From: Callorhinus ursinus | Lineage: Eukaryota > Chordata > Mammalia > Carnivora > Otariidae | Assembly: GCF_003265705.1 (NCBI RefSeq) | Contig: NW_020312894.1 | Span: forward strand, 2,137,097 to 2,201,096 | Length of the DNA stretch: 64,000 nucleotides | Direction of reading: 5' to 3' | In this document: piece by piece, positions 24,166 through 35,518 of the stretch | Layout of the letters: each line of letters begins with the position of its first letter | How positions within the stretch are numbered: the first letter of the stretch is position 1 | Notes under the pieces: generated by a model | Seen by the model: only the letters and a program-made list of their open reading frames with translations | What the model was told of the DNA's origin: nothing | The model's database searches: none | Made by a program: the position numbers and the translations under genes

Positions 24166-25011
24166 AACGCTGAGATGGTTTAGAAGGAGGGCCCGCAGTG
24201 CTGCTGGGATAAGGTGCAGAACGAAGAGAGAGCTATCGAATGGGCGGCAGAGGACAAAAGGCAGGATGCTGAGCTGGTGCTCAGTAAGAGCCGGCTCCTT
24301 CCTTCCCCCGGGCCGCCAGCCTGCTGAAGGTGGCGCGTTGGATCCCCGCTGCCCCGCTGGGCCCTGGCTCCTGCCTGCTCCCGATGCAGCCTGCTGTGTG
24401 GGCCGTAGTGCGGCCACCCCTGGGCCGGGGGGAGGGAAGGGTCCGGAGGTCCCGCTCTGCACCTTTCCCCGCGCAGATTGCCTGGGGCGGGGTCTGGGTC
24501 CCTGCTGCTGTCACTGACCTCTCCCTGTCGGGTTAGACCCCAGGACAGTGTTTCTGTACCCAGAGTGTTGATCGCACACCCCCTGGTAATTGTCTTCCTG
24601 CGTTTGTCCAAAATGAAGGCCTCGCTAAAACAAAACAGAACAGGATGCAAGCCCTGACGGGTTGCTCTGGTGGAAAGGCTCACCCCTTTACGTCCTCTGA
24701 CGCCAGGTCTGGGGGTGAGACGGCAACTCTGGGCCTTCCCGGGGGCCCGACTTGGCCCGCACGTGCACCCACCATGACCTTCGCTCCCGGCTGGTGCCCT
24801 TTGGGTCAGGGCTTCGGTCTCGGCTGCACCCCGAACACAACAAAGCAGTCCACATCCAAGAGCAAAAGCGCGTCCTCTGTGGGGCTACCGGCGCCTGGCT
24901 TCTCCTGGGTTCTCGGAGTGCTTGCCTCTGCAGGTGTTACCTGGAGGCTGTCAGAGGTGGCGGGTGGGCCTCCCGGGGCATGTTTAACTATCTGTGTCTT
25001 GTGCCCTAAAG

Positions 25012-25147
25012 GACAGAAGGCCGTGTGAGTCCTGGGCCGGAGGAGGCAGAAGGACAGAGCCAGGGTGCCAGGACGCCGCCGCCCCAGATCCTCCTGCCGC
25101 TAGAGGAGCGGGTGACCCACTTCCGAGACATGCTGCTGGAGCGAGGG
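25012..25147 (+). CDS. TCERG1L: TCERG1L exon: linker and start of FF1
   Basis: This 136-base exon has acceptor CCCTAAAG and donor GGG/GTAAGG. Its first base completes the Arg codon split from exon 6729-6798; 45 full codons follow and it ends in phase 0. It encodes a Gly/Glu/Gln-rich linker ([18 protein letters not shown]), a proline patch (TPPPQILLP), then [16 protein letters not shown]. That last part is helix 1 of the first FF domain, with the first diagnostic Phe in HFRDML. The LLERG end is shared with TCERG1, where the next residues are [11 protein letters not shown], exactly what the next exon supplies. FF domains are small four-helix modules that bind phosphorylated Pol II CTD and splicing or transcription factors. 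Confidence 0.95.
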
Positions 25148-26759
25148 GTAAGGACCCGAATGCAGATGACGGCTGTCCCCAAAGCCAGTCATTGAGTAAT
25201 GGCCCCCCACAGCCCGAGGGACACTTCCCTTCCTCCCTGAGTTCATGGAATCAGGCTGAGTGAAATTCGGGTGCCAAATCGTTTGAGACCGAAGCAACAT
25301 GAAAAGAGCCTCTGCTGCTTGTCTTGAAGGGTGTGGAGGAGTCGCCAGCCCCTTCCTGCACCTGCAGCTGCAGGCCCCTGAGAGACAGACAGGAGGGGAC
25401 GGTCACCGGGACTGCGTGCAGAAAGCCTCTGCATTGATGAGCTTCCTGCTGGAGCCTGGGCAGATTTGGGGGCCCACACCTCCCAGAGGGGAGTCCCCTG
25501 TGCTCATCTTTGCCAAACAGGGGCCAGTTTTAATGAAATTAGGATGTCTTAATTATAGTTGACTTCTGAACCCTGGTTTGAATTTAGGGGGGAAAACATT
25601 TTAGAATCAAATAACCTTCCCGTGACTTTTATTTCCATCTTTGGTTTTCGGATATAAAATGAGCCAGCTCTAATAGCCCAGTTGGATTTCTTCACAAAAT
25701 GAGGCTGAACGCAGGGGTGGTAGTGGGAGCCTCTGTGTGCTGGTGATTATAATGGACACGATAGTGACCTTGGGAACTCGAGCAAATCCCCTCTGCAGTG
25801 AGCAGCTGCCCCCAGGCTGCCTCTGGCTGGGCCGGCCCCTCCCAGCAGCAGGTGCAGGGGGCGCTGCGGCCAGGTGTCAGGAAGACCCCACTCCCCCCAG
25901 AGCAGGGGGTGGAGCAGGGATCCCCAGAGTCGGGCTGGCTGGAGGCCCTGGGGGTGCAGGGAAGCTGGGGCAGTAGGAAAGAGGCGGTCCAGCTGTGGGA
26001 GCGCTCCCTTCCTGTGCACCGTGAGTGTTAATGCCTAAGCATCACTCCAGCTTGTTATCCACTTAAAACTGAAATACAGCCCTCGGCCGTGAGGGACTGG
26101 AAGGAAAAGTAGACTCACGAACTCGAAACTGCAAAAGGCAACGTGCGAAGGCTAAATTAACATTGATGCCAAGCAGCACAGAGGTGCTAGAAGGAACCCA
26201 CACAGGACGGTCTGTGAGCACAGATGACGTGCTCCACGGCCCCAGTCCAGGGCTGACCCTGGAGTGGACCCACAGAGCCCGTGACGCAGGGGCTGATCTG
26301 CTGTAGTACCTGCTGTCCTCTCTTCCTCTCCACCTTCACGTTGCCCCCAGGCAGCTGCAGGACAGGTCTGTGGCATTTCTCCTGAGAAGTGATAAAGCAT
26401 AGTCTTCTCCCCGCAAAACGCCCGAATAGGCTGCTTCTGTCCTGGAGAGCCATCGGCCTGGTTGCTCCTGAGGTTTGCCTTGGCCCTCGTTAGGTGTTGA
26501 TGGACATGCAGGTGGTTCTCTGCCCTTGTCACGTGCAGAAATATGTGTATTTCTGAGCATTTGAATCGAGCTGGCCAGTCTGTTCCAGTTGAATCAGCCA
26601 GCAGGAGACATGATGGCATTAGGAGCCTTCGAGAAATAGAAGCAAGCATTCATTTCATCTTTATAATGCCTACATCGCCCATCTCTTTGTTTTGGAAACC
26701 AACCAGGCCCTGCTCACCAGCACAGCATCAAACTAACCCCATGGCACCTTAAGGCTGCT

Positions 26760-27300
26760 TGAGACCCCCACCTTCCTGCTGGCAAGCCAGGTCTATAAGG
26801 CTTCTTGAATTTATCCCAATGGCCTTCATTGAGCAGTTTTAATAATGAGATTTTCAGTGCATTCTTGCCCCGTTGAGGCGGGTGATTCTCTTTGATTCTT
26901 AGATGCTTCTATGTGAGAATCTTATGTAGATGAGAATCAGCAAAAACAATGTGGAAATATAAAGCACCACCCTGGATTTCTGAGTTTCCCCTGGGAAAAA
27001 GAGTCTGGGGGTAAAGCCTGAACCCCTATGTTAGGAGGATTTCAGAAGAAGCCCACACACAGTTCATGAATAGAAAAGATCAATTTGAATTTACTGCTGA
27101 TGTCATAAAGCAATGCCACCATTTATGACTTTTTTGACTTTATAAAATATGCCAGCAGATTTTATAAGTTATTCATGCTCAAGAGAATTTGATAGCTAAG
27201 CCCATAACATTTCTAGTTGCTTAAAAATGAGGCACAGAAAGGTCGCTTTTTTCATGGACTGAGTGATTAATAAGGTTTTTTATTGCATTTGTTCAATGCT
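26760..27300. promoter_or_regulatory. AT-rich intronic island, candidate conserved element
   Basis: AT-rich sequence without a recognised repeat. It includes TGATTCTCTTTGATTCTTAGATG near 26883, a TTACTGCTGATGTCATAAAGCAATG block near 27092 (TGATGTCA is CRE/AP-1-like) and TTTATGACTTTTTTGACTTTATAAA near 27122. The look is that of conserved non-coding DNA, but conservation was not measured. Confidence 0.3.
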
Positions 27301-28139
27301 TCCGTCCAGAAATTCATGTACTTACAGAATGATGGAGCCAGTTCCTGCAGGTTTCCAGTAGTTTAAGGAGGGCATGGTTTGGGGCACTCCATGAGGGATT
27401 ATGGATTGGGAAGGGGCCTTTGGCTTTGTGGTTTTGTAGTAGGTCTCTGATGGCTCAAGGAAGGTTTTATTTTTATTTTGTTTTACTCTACAAACCACAA
27501 TAGAGCTTAAAACCAAACCAAAACAAAACAAACCTCAGCCTATGAAGGGGCAGGTTTAATTGGATAGCAGATTGTTCATGTGATCCCACCTATTTAGATA
27601 AATGTATTAGAAACATTTTATGGAGAACTTCTTCCTCCTGCCTCGTATCCCTCAGGAGTAGGGATGGCTTTCCCAGGGGCCGGGAAAGGAAGACCTTTGG
27701 AGAGCCCTGGATCTTGTTCCGGGGACTCTAGGCCTTCTCCCTGCAGCTAGAGGCCCCACCTCCCTCCCCGACTTCTGAGGTCCCCCTTCCCGTGGACACG
27801 CAGACAGCTTTGCCTCTCTGGAGCTGGAGCTGGCCCTTGGGGCAGGACGCGCTGAAGGGCTCAGTTGTCCTCATGTACCAGCAGCCCGTCATGGCCCTGT
27901 GGCCATGTGCACCTGCAGTCCGCTCCACGCGGTGACTCTGTGCTCCTCAGGGAGCTGAGCGGCCCCGTGTTCCTATGGCAATTCCTCAGAGCTCTCAGGG
28001 CACACGGAGTACCACGGATAACACACAATTGTGCTGTGCAAGTCATATAGGCAGTAAAAGAAAATTTGCAAAAAAAAGTCTCAATAGGAAAAAAGGTCAC
28101 CCCAAATCCTATCCTAAGAGAGAGTTATTTTCATCAGTG

Positions 28140-28620
28140 AGGTACACTTCTTTCCAGTCTTTCTAAAAATAGATTTTAAGATATCAATCATAAATATCTT
28201 TGTCTTGTAGTATATAACCAGGATTGAATGTAATGGCATGTGGCTCAACCAAATATTTTGTTTAACATGGTCGATTTTATGAGGCTCAACCTTCACTTAT
28301 AAATTTGTGTACTGTTTTCTCTTTTTAAGCATTTTTTTAAAGTGTCAGTATCAACCTTTGGAAAACATTTTAGATGAGGTCATGATATTCAGTTCATTGT
28401 CAGTTCAAAAATCCTGCATTTTCATTCATTGCTCGTATTCTTCAAATTTGCTATTGTAAATAACACCCAATGATCAAGTTGACACGTGAACTCTGTGTAT
28501 GTAGGATTGTTTCTACAGGTTATAAACATTTGGCCTCTCTTACCAAATTGCTTTGAGAAAAGTCATTTTCATGCAGTGTACTCTTCTAGTGGCCACGTTT
28601 GAGAATTCCCGAGAGTGTAT
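28140..28620 (-). mobile_element. Old LINE-1 remnant
   Basis: The blocks TTTGCTATTGTAAATAACACCCAATGA near 28447, TGTAGGATTGTTTCTACAGG near 28500 and CTTACCAAATTGCTTTGAGA near 28538 occur in the same order as a stretch of old mammalian L1 read on the complementary strand. Heavily diverged, with no open frame and no clear borders. Confidence 0.45.
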
Positions 28621-31600
28621 TTTGCCAGCAAACCCCGCCTGACGAGTGAGAACTGTAAATATTTATTATTTTTTGAACTGCATTGTTCGTTTCCTTGGGT
28701 TTACGTTTTGTCTCGGCCTCGATGGTGTGGTTCCTCTTTCCTGAACGGACCGCCATGGCCGTGGTGATCCGGGTCTTCAGATGATATTTTATTAGTGATG
28801 ATATCGTGTTCTCTTCATGGAGATGCCCTTGGGGCGGACAGTGGACCACCCACTCTCATTGCCGGAACGGGATTCTGTCTATCCCTAATGGGAAAATAAC
28901 CCTCAAACATAAATTAAATCCACGGAGGATGTTGGGATGACAGTGTACAATTCTATGTATCGATCAAAATAGAAGAAAGAAGCTGAAGTTGGTAAAATCC
29001 TATGAGCGTCACCATCGAGGATGAGCAAGGAGCACTCCTCACCTTTCCAGCTGCCCAAGCTGCCTTCAGTGGTCAGGAACTCCAGAATCCATGCCTCCCA
29101 GGAAATTGGGTAAAGAAGGGAATGGTATAAGTGCTAATTACAAGGAACATGGTATTTGTTACCAGCCTGAGCCTGCGGGAGCCGGCAGGAGAGCAGGGCA
29201 GAGGAGGGACGTGGAGCAGGGACGGAGGACAACGATGCAGATTTCAGAACTGAAACTCGTCCACGGGACCCGGTGCCATGAGGGTTTGTGGGCGATGGCT
29301 GTGGGGGCCTGGGCTGCTGGGGAGGAGCAAGTCCTGGAAGGGGAGTTGTGGGTGGAGTGGGGACGTCTGGGCTCAGGCGGGGTCCGGCGGAGCTGGGGAT
29401 GGAGGATCCTGCACGGTGTCGAGGCCAGTGTGGGAGGGGAGCTGGACAAGCTGGCTGGCAAAGTGGAACAAACTCCCAAACAAGGGGCCCACGTCTCCAG
29501 CCTCTGGTCCTGGAGGCAGAGGTGGGTGGGCTCAGGCTGGAGGGAGGTTCCTGAACCTTCTTCAGGGGCCACTGGGTCTCCAGCGTGGCTGACCGAGCAC
29601 CACGTCCACCTGTACCCAGTGGCTTCGGTGCCCCTCAGAGCCCTGCAACTGCTCTCCACCTCCTTCCCTGGTGAGAGAGGCCTGCTGCCTCCCCCAACAG
29701 AGGCATTGGTTAACGTCCCTGAGGCTGGGCTGCTGGAGATGGCTGAGTGTGGGGCCTGCCAGTGACCAGGGACCAAAGGCAGGTCCCTGATGCCCAGCCC
29801 AGCCCCCTCCTCTGGCAGCTCCAAGCACAGGCTGGCCCCACACGCCGGTGAGCGGTCTCGCTTGCCTGTTTTTCTTGTTTTTAGTGTCATGGAAGGGAGC
29901 GTTCTCCAGGAGCTTCACTCGCGTCGCCAAGCTGAGACGGCCCGTGGAGCCGTCCTCTGGGCCCTGGGCGGGTGCAGCCTGAAGACAAGAGTGCGCTGGC
30001 CACGGCTGTGGGGCCTGCGTCCCGGAGGCTGGAGCTCTTGTCGCAGAGCCGTGAGCGTGATTGAGAGAGATCGCTGCCTTCCACGGGGCAGGGAAGCCAT
30101 GGAAACCAGAGGAAAAAGCCACCCTAATGATGAATAGCCCACGCTCCGGATTCCGTGTCACCACTGACACACACAGAGCAAGGAAAGAGTAAATACAGCA
30201 TGGCTGAGAGTCAAATTTGGGCAAAAACATTAGCTTCTGATGTACGTGCATTTGTGTTAGAGCTGGAGATGAGCCCCTCGGAGACCCCGAGGTCACCCAG
30301 CAGTGTTCCTGAGCCCAGACGGCAGCTGCTGGGGGTGGAACCCTGACAGAGCCGGTGGGAGGCAACAAGGATGGTGCCAATGACAGACAGACAGACTCGG
30401 TCACATCTGCAGCCCTGCCCTGGCTCACGGGCTGCCCAGGTGCTACCCGAGTGTGTCCCAGCACATGCTGTCCAGCCCGCTGGCACTCGGGGCAGGCAGG
30501 ACCCATCCTCGGCAGCCTTCCTCCCTTCCCCTGGCCCTTCAGTCCCTGGTTGTTCTGTGATCCAGTGATTGACAGATGCTCAGAGTGGCCTTTGAGGATA
30601 AAAGCAGCATCCGACTCTTTCCTTCGGGGCGCCCTGCCCATGGGGGCCTTTCTGGTCATGACGACCTCCCTGAGCCCACGTGTCATCTCAGGTTCCAGCT
30701 AGAACCCAACGCAAGACCCTTTTCCTCAGCTTTCAGAGAGGCTTTCGTGCAGCTGGGGCTGAGGTCAGAACCAGTCTCATCTGGAGATTTTTCTTCTTTT
30801 TGCACAAGACAGTCACCTTCACTGGGCTTTGATGGAAGGTCAGCCTCGCCTGTGCCCAGCAAGTAGAGGAGGCAGCCGCTGAGCACGGGGCACCCCCGGA
30901 GGACCCTGCCAGCTGGGGTGGGTGCTCAGGGAAGCTCAGAGCTCAGCCTGCCGGGGAGCCCCCACACTGAAGCCGGGAGGGTGACTGGGAGCCACGGGGG
31001 CCCTGGGTGAACGGCCGGCCAGTCTGAGAGCTGAAGAAATGGAACAGTTAGGAGACCATCGAGATTGTGCAGGCACGAGATGACCATGTCCACGAGCTGC
31101 AGTGGCGAGGTGCCATTTACAGCTAGTTCCAGCAGGACTCGTTGGTGTGTCCAAACCAGGTTATTTTCCTGGAGAGCGCACTGACAAGCACTGGAAGAGG
31201 AGGGCCTGGCTCGCACGGCTGCGAGAGGGTGCGGGTTCCCCCGCTGCCCGTCATCCTCCAGACGTGCCACATGGGGACACCCCTAAGCCAGGAGCCATGT
31301 GCCCCTCCACCCACCGCCCGGAGGTCCATGCTGGCCTGCAGTTTCAGGTTATGGCGGCATCTGCTGGGGTTCGGGACGGGCGCCCTGGCTGCGTGTGTCT
31401 TAAACCACCGGCCCCACGGCCTCCGCTGTGTAGACAGCAGGAAACGGCAGCTCAGGCCCTAGAGATGGTGAGGGGAGCGCGTGCGCTGGAGGGGTGCGAG
31501 GCCGCACAGGGAGAAAGGCAGGGTCATGGTGCCACGGTGACCTGTCGAGTCCGTGCCCGCGATGCTGCCTCAGGCGGGGGGCGGGGGGGACACCGCAGGG

Positions 31601-34339
31601 TGGCCGAAATAAAGATTGTGCAGGAGTGCTGAGGAGAGGCAGAGGGCACAGCCTAGGATAGCGCCCCGGGGAGCGCTCCGGGGCAGCAGAGCTCCAGCCC
31701 TCCCGGAGGAGCCCTATCTCCCGGTGGCTGGCTCGCCCAGGTGCTCACACGAGTCCGGGATTACCGGTGACAGGAGCTGATAGCGGGCTCACAGAGCCCA
31801 GGCCTGCAAGGGACACAGAACGGGCACGGGACCCAGCGGCTGGGGAATTCCACTGCTCAGGGAGCCAACTGTGTGGGAATGCCAGAGTCCAAGAAGTGCA
31901 GGCTAGACTAGGAGACAAGTGGCCGCATGCCAGTCCTGGGACCCGGCAAGGCGGTGGGATCCTAAGGCAGCCCCAAGGTCCCCACCCCCAGGGTGCACCC
32001 CGGAATAACCCCCTCCCTTGGGAATGGGCAGGCCAGTGAATAGGATGGTGGGTCTCTCCATGGGGACATTACAGGACGTTACAAGTCTTACACGCAGATT
32101 CTCCCGCCGGCTGTGGAGAAGCAAGCCACACTGGCATGGAAGGGCTGTGGCAGGGAACACTGGCGGCCTTGGGGCTGAGAAGGGCTCCTGCTGGCTCAGC
32201 AAGAGAGGGGAGGCCTCCATCCCTGTCCCGTGGAGTGAGCTTCCCAACCAAGACATGACCTTGGGGACATGGGAGGCCCAGGCTTTTATCAGAAGCGATT
32301 CTCATGGTCCATCCTAACTGCAGTTCTCGGGAGTCCTCTGGCAACAGCTGGGTCTCACAGACAGGGCTGTGCCCCCTGCAGGCAACGAAAGGCCCTGTTC
32401 CACGCACGGCTGTCCATCCTCCCCTTCTGCTCTGAGCCCCGGCCCCAGGTCCCATGCCTGGCTGTGCCTCTGTCCACCACGGCCACTGTTCTCTGAACTT
32501 GAACAGCACCTGTCAGCGTGGCTCTCGGGTGATGTGACAGCACGCGTTCTGTCATTGTAGATTACAGTCATTGCAGAGATGGCTCTCTTGCCTCTCACAC
32601 AGACTGAAAATTCCTTTGGAGCCAACTATATATTATTACTTTTTAAAGGAAGATTGTATTATACATCTAGAACTCCAAAAACCCTCAACACACCAATTCT
32701 AACCCGCACTGTGCCTTCCCTAGCGAGCTGAGATGGGGTGTCCACTGCAGACACCAGGTGGACAGGAGCCTATCCGTGTGGGCTGAGTTGAGGTTGAACC
32801 CTGGGGTCAGTCAGCCTGGACGCTTCCCCAGGAAATCCCTGCCCCAGTGCCCACATTTTATCATGTTCTCAGTCCTTGGAAGAAAGTCTCTGCGTGGAGC
32901 CTGGGTCATCCTGCCCAAGAACAGAGCTCATGAATATTAAAAAGGGGGTTTTATTTTTATTAGGAGAGATAGAAAATGTCAGTTAAAAGAAAACAAAACA
33001 AAACAAAAAAAACCCGTACATTATGCTCTACCAAGTAAAGCACCTTAAAATAGTATCTCTCCTGGGAAAACTTTAACGTGTGCAAACTAAGAGGGTGAAT
33101 GTAAGCTGCCTTGTAGCGCCCCCTCTCCTCTTGCCCAGGGGCTCATTCCCCACCCAGGCCCCAGAGTAGCCCTTCCTAACACACACGTGACGTGGGACTA
33201 TGGCTCTCGAGATAAGGCACAGCTTCCTCAGTCTGCCTGGGACTCTCCCACCTCTTCCCAGCTCCTCCTGGGCTCCTTCACCCCCAACCCTGCTCCCCCA
33301 CTGCAGCTACCACGTTCCCCCAGCTCAGGAATGTGGCCTTTTCAGCCCAGACAGCCCCTTCCAGATGTGTTCCCGTCCCTTCAGGAGCTCGGTGAGTGTC
33401 CACGTTCCAGAATAGTCGCTGCTCTGGAGACTCATCCCCAGGCTGGTGGAGGGGCCCTCAGCACCCGGGCACATCTCTGCTGTGGCCCAGTTGCCTCCCA
33501 GGAGACTATTAGCTTATTTATCCGCCTGAGCCCAGACCATGGGCTTTCTGGTGTCTGGGAGCCTGACTTCCTCTGAGTCCTCAGACACAGCGCAGAGCCT
33601 AATGCAGAGTCAATATTTAGTCAATGTTTTTAAGCGAATACATTATTCTGTAAATGACTTAAACATTTCCTTGCTCTGTCAACGGGGAGAAGCTAGAAGC
33701 TGCACATCCCACAGCAACAGGCACACTCAGCACCAGATCATGGTGTCTGATTCGTCCTGCAACAAGAGGAACCGGAATTCCCGGAGAAGTGTCTGATTCT
33801 AGGGCTGAGGCAGGAGAGACAAGAGACGAGGCTGGACTACCCTGAAGTTCCAGGAAATAAGGAAGTGCCTCACCCCAAAATGATGCGGTAGCCAAAGGAA
33901 CACAGGAGCCAGGCAGCAAAGCTCCCCATGGCCAAAACTGGAACCATTTGAGCAAAAGCATAAAGTCATATTGGATTATCACCCAGATTATGAAATAAAT
34001 AGCCATGAGTGCGTAGTGGTACATGTGAGTGATGGAAAAAGAAGTAAATGTGAGAGAATGGGTGAACATCCCATTCAAAATTCCAAATAACCTGTATTTG
34101 GATACGCCCTCCCCCAAGAGGTGGAGCGTAGCCCTGAGCATAGGCTGCACAAAGTGACTCCCCCTGAGTAGCACAGCACAGAACGGGGACAGAGAGTGAA
34201 TTTGTGGAGGACAGATCCGGGGAGTGCAACCTCAGCCAGGAGGCCGGGGCCAACTCCGACCTGCCAGATGTCACGGTGACAGTAAGTACCTTGAGGGGTT
34301 GTGGTGACAGTGGCACCTGGCTCTGGGCTCCTCCCACAG

Positions 34340-34661
34340 AACTGAGAACCCCCAACTAATCATGAGCAAAGCTGAGATCAGTCCAGTAGAGGGGCATCTT
34401 CCCCCAGAACCCAGAACCTCCGACTAATCATGAGCAAAGCTGAGATCGGTCTAGTAGAGGGGTGTCTTGCCCTAGAACTCAGAACCCCCATCTAATCATG
34501 AGCAAAGCTGAGATCAGTCTAGTAGAGGGATGTCTTCCCCTAGAACCGAGAACCCCTGACTAATCATGAGCAAAGCTGAGATCAATCCAGTAGAGGGGCG
34601 TCTTNNNNNNNNNNGACTAATCATGAGCAAAGCTGAGATCAATCCAGTAGAGGGGCGTCTT
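34340..34661. repeat. 68-bp minisatellite, about 5 units
   Basis: The core CATGAGCAAAGCTGAGATC recurs at 34361, 34429, 34497 and 34565 (exact 68-base spacing), and again at 34622 after the N gap. Units are about 90 percent alike by eye. The unit continues through a CCAGTAGAGGGGCGTCTT-like part and an AGAACC(C/T)C-like part. It sits within an L1M 3'UTR, a place where internal tandem repeats are known to expand. Confidence 0.97.
34605..34614. other. Assembly gap (10 N) inside the minisatellite
   Basis: Ten N interrupt the fifth period of the 68-bp array. The 47 bases before the gap (from GACTAATCATGAGC) and the 47 bases after it are identical, as expected when an assembler cannot bridge near-identical repeat units. 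The N run length is not informative. Confidence 0.95.
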
Positions 34662-35428
34662 ACAACATACCTGGCCAAGCACTCCTCAAAACCATTAAGG
34701 TCAAAACAGCAGGGAAAGTCTAGAAACGGTCACAGCCCAGAGGGGCCTCAGGAGATGCGATGCTGTCATGTGGTGTCCTGGGTGGGACCCTAGCAAGACA
34801 AACAAACCTAGGTTAAAACTAAAGAAGTCTGAAGTGTGGACCTTGGTTAACAATAGTGTAGACGAATCTAGCGTCCATAACCAATGCAAGGTGTTAAGAG
34901 TATGGGAAACTGGGTAGGACATGTCACCTTGTAATATTCTTGTAACTTTTCTGTAAATCTAAAACTATTGTAAAGTAAAATAGTGTGTTTAAAAAAAATG
35001 ACCTACCTAAAAGGTTTAAATATTGATTTAAAAATCAACTAAAAGTATGCTAAACTCAAGACTATTGGCAAGAAGTTGCCCCCTGTCATGGCCCTTGGTG
35101 TTCTGAAAATTCTCACAAACACTTCTGCCTTCAAGATGTGACATTCCAGAATGCCCCAGCTCCCCGGACATAACAGGGGCTTCAGATCAGAGGCACGTGG
35201 CCCTGGAAGAAATCCAAGGAAGAAATAGTGTCATGAGTGTAGAAATTAAATTTTCTAATGCTCTAAGTATCGATTTCCTAGAGAGTTGGGCATGCGTAAG
35301 GCTTCCATACAAGCCGTGTCACTGAGCCCACGGTACCTTAACGCTGTTTTCCACCATTGATCATTTCAGCACGAATTCAGACTCAGCCTTAGATGCTAAA
35401 AGCAACTCTATTGAATATCTTTCTTCAG

Positions 35429-35518
35429 GTGTCAGCATTTTCTACCTGGGAGAAAGAATTACATAAAATCGTGTTTGATCCACGCTACCTCCTGCTAAAC
35501 TCTGAGGAGCGGAAACAG
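35429..35518 (+). CDS. TCERG1L: TCERG1L exon: core of FF domain 1
   Basis: A 90-base, phase-0 to phase-0 exon of 30 codons, with acceptor CTTTCTTCAG and donor CAG/GTAATG. It encodes [18 protein letters not shown] followed by [12 protein letters not shown]. This is the middle of FF1: the loop-helix segment with the invariant Trp and the DPRY/DPR(Y,F) motif before the last helix. It is nearly identical to the corresponding TCERG1 segment, which has NPKERKQ where this has NSEERKQ; that supports the paralogue TCERG1L over TCERG1. Being symmetric, its skipping would remove half of FF1 without a frameshift. Confidence 0.96.

Larger units (their letters stand above)
6799..25011 (+). other. TCERG1L: TCERG1L intron, 18.2 kb
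   Basis: The intron is bounded by GTAGGG and CCCTAAAG. It contains CAN-SINEs (7741, 8359, 12470), an old L1-like stretch (about 13990-14440), a 34-bp tandem duplication (15001), a CAT/CAC satellite (17591), MIR (18079), a polypyrimidine tract (18461), LTR remnants (19830 and 20283), a G-rich polypurine block (21781), an AT-rich island (22690) and a 10-N gap (24109). About 8500-12450, 12660-13990, 15100-17550, 18550-19800 and 22000-22690 look like unique intronic sequence with no exon or repeat that I can name. Confidence 0.85.
33660..34997 (+). mobile_element. LINE-1 (L1M type) 3' end, sense
   Basis: The end of this segment (AACTTTTCTGTAAATCTAAAACTATTGTAAAGTAAAATAG, then an A-run at about 34990) is the familiar 3' terminus of old L1M elements. 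Upstream blocks GGGAAAGTCTAGAAACGGTCACAGCC and GTGGTGTCCTGGGTGGGACCCTAG also follow that 3'UTR. It lacks ORF2 coding sequence and its left border is uncertain. The 3'UTR contains the 68-bp minisatellite described separately. Confidence 0.65.
25148..35428 (+). other. TCERG1L: TCERG1L intron, 10.3 kb
   Basis: Bounded by GTAAGG and CTTTCTTCAG. It contains AT-rich islands (about 25540-25710 and 26760-27300), an old L1-like stretch (about 28140-28620), an L1M 3' end (33660-34997) with a 68-bp minisatellite, and a 10-N gap (34605). About 29000-32600 is GC-rich, unique-looking sequence. Its overlapping open frames on both strands (including a 374-codon minus-strand frame at 29562-30686) show no recognisable domain. 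A-rich spots occur at 32980-33015. Confidence 0.85.

Noticed and set aside
29562..30686. 374-codon minus-strand open frame, the longest in the window
   Set aside because: Low-complexity Pro/Ser/Gly/Arg composition in GC-rich DNA, with overlapping frames on both strands, no recognisable domain, no splice-supported structure, and located inside an intron of a gene on the other strand.
34340..34661. CRISPR-like or gene-internal coding repeat
   Set aside because: 68-base units without spacers, containing stops in all frames, within an L1 3'UTR: an ordinary minisatellite.
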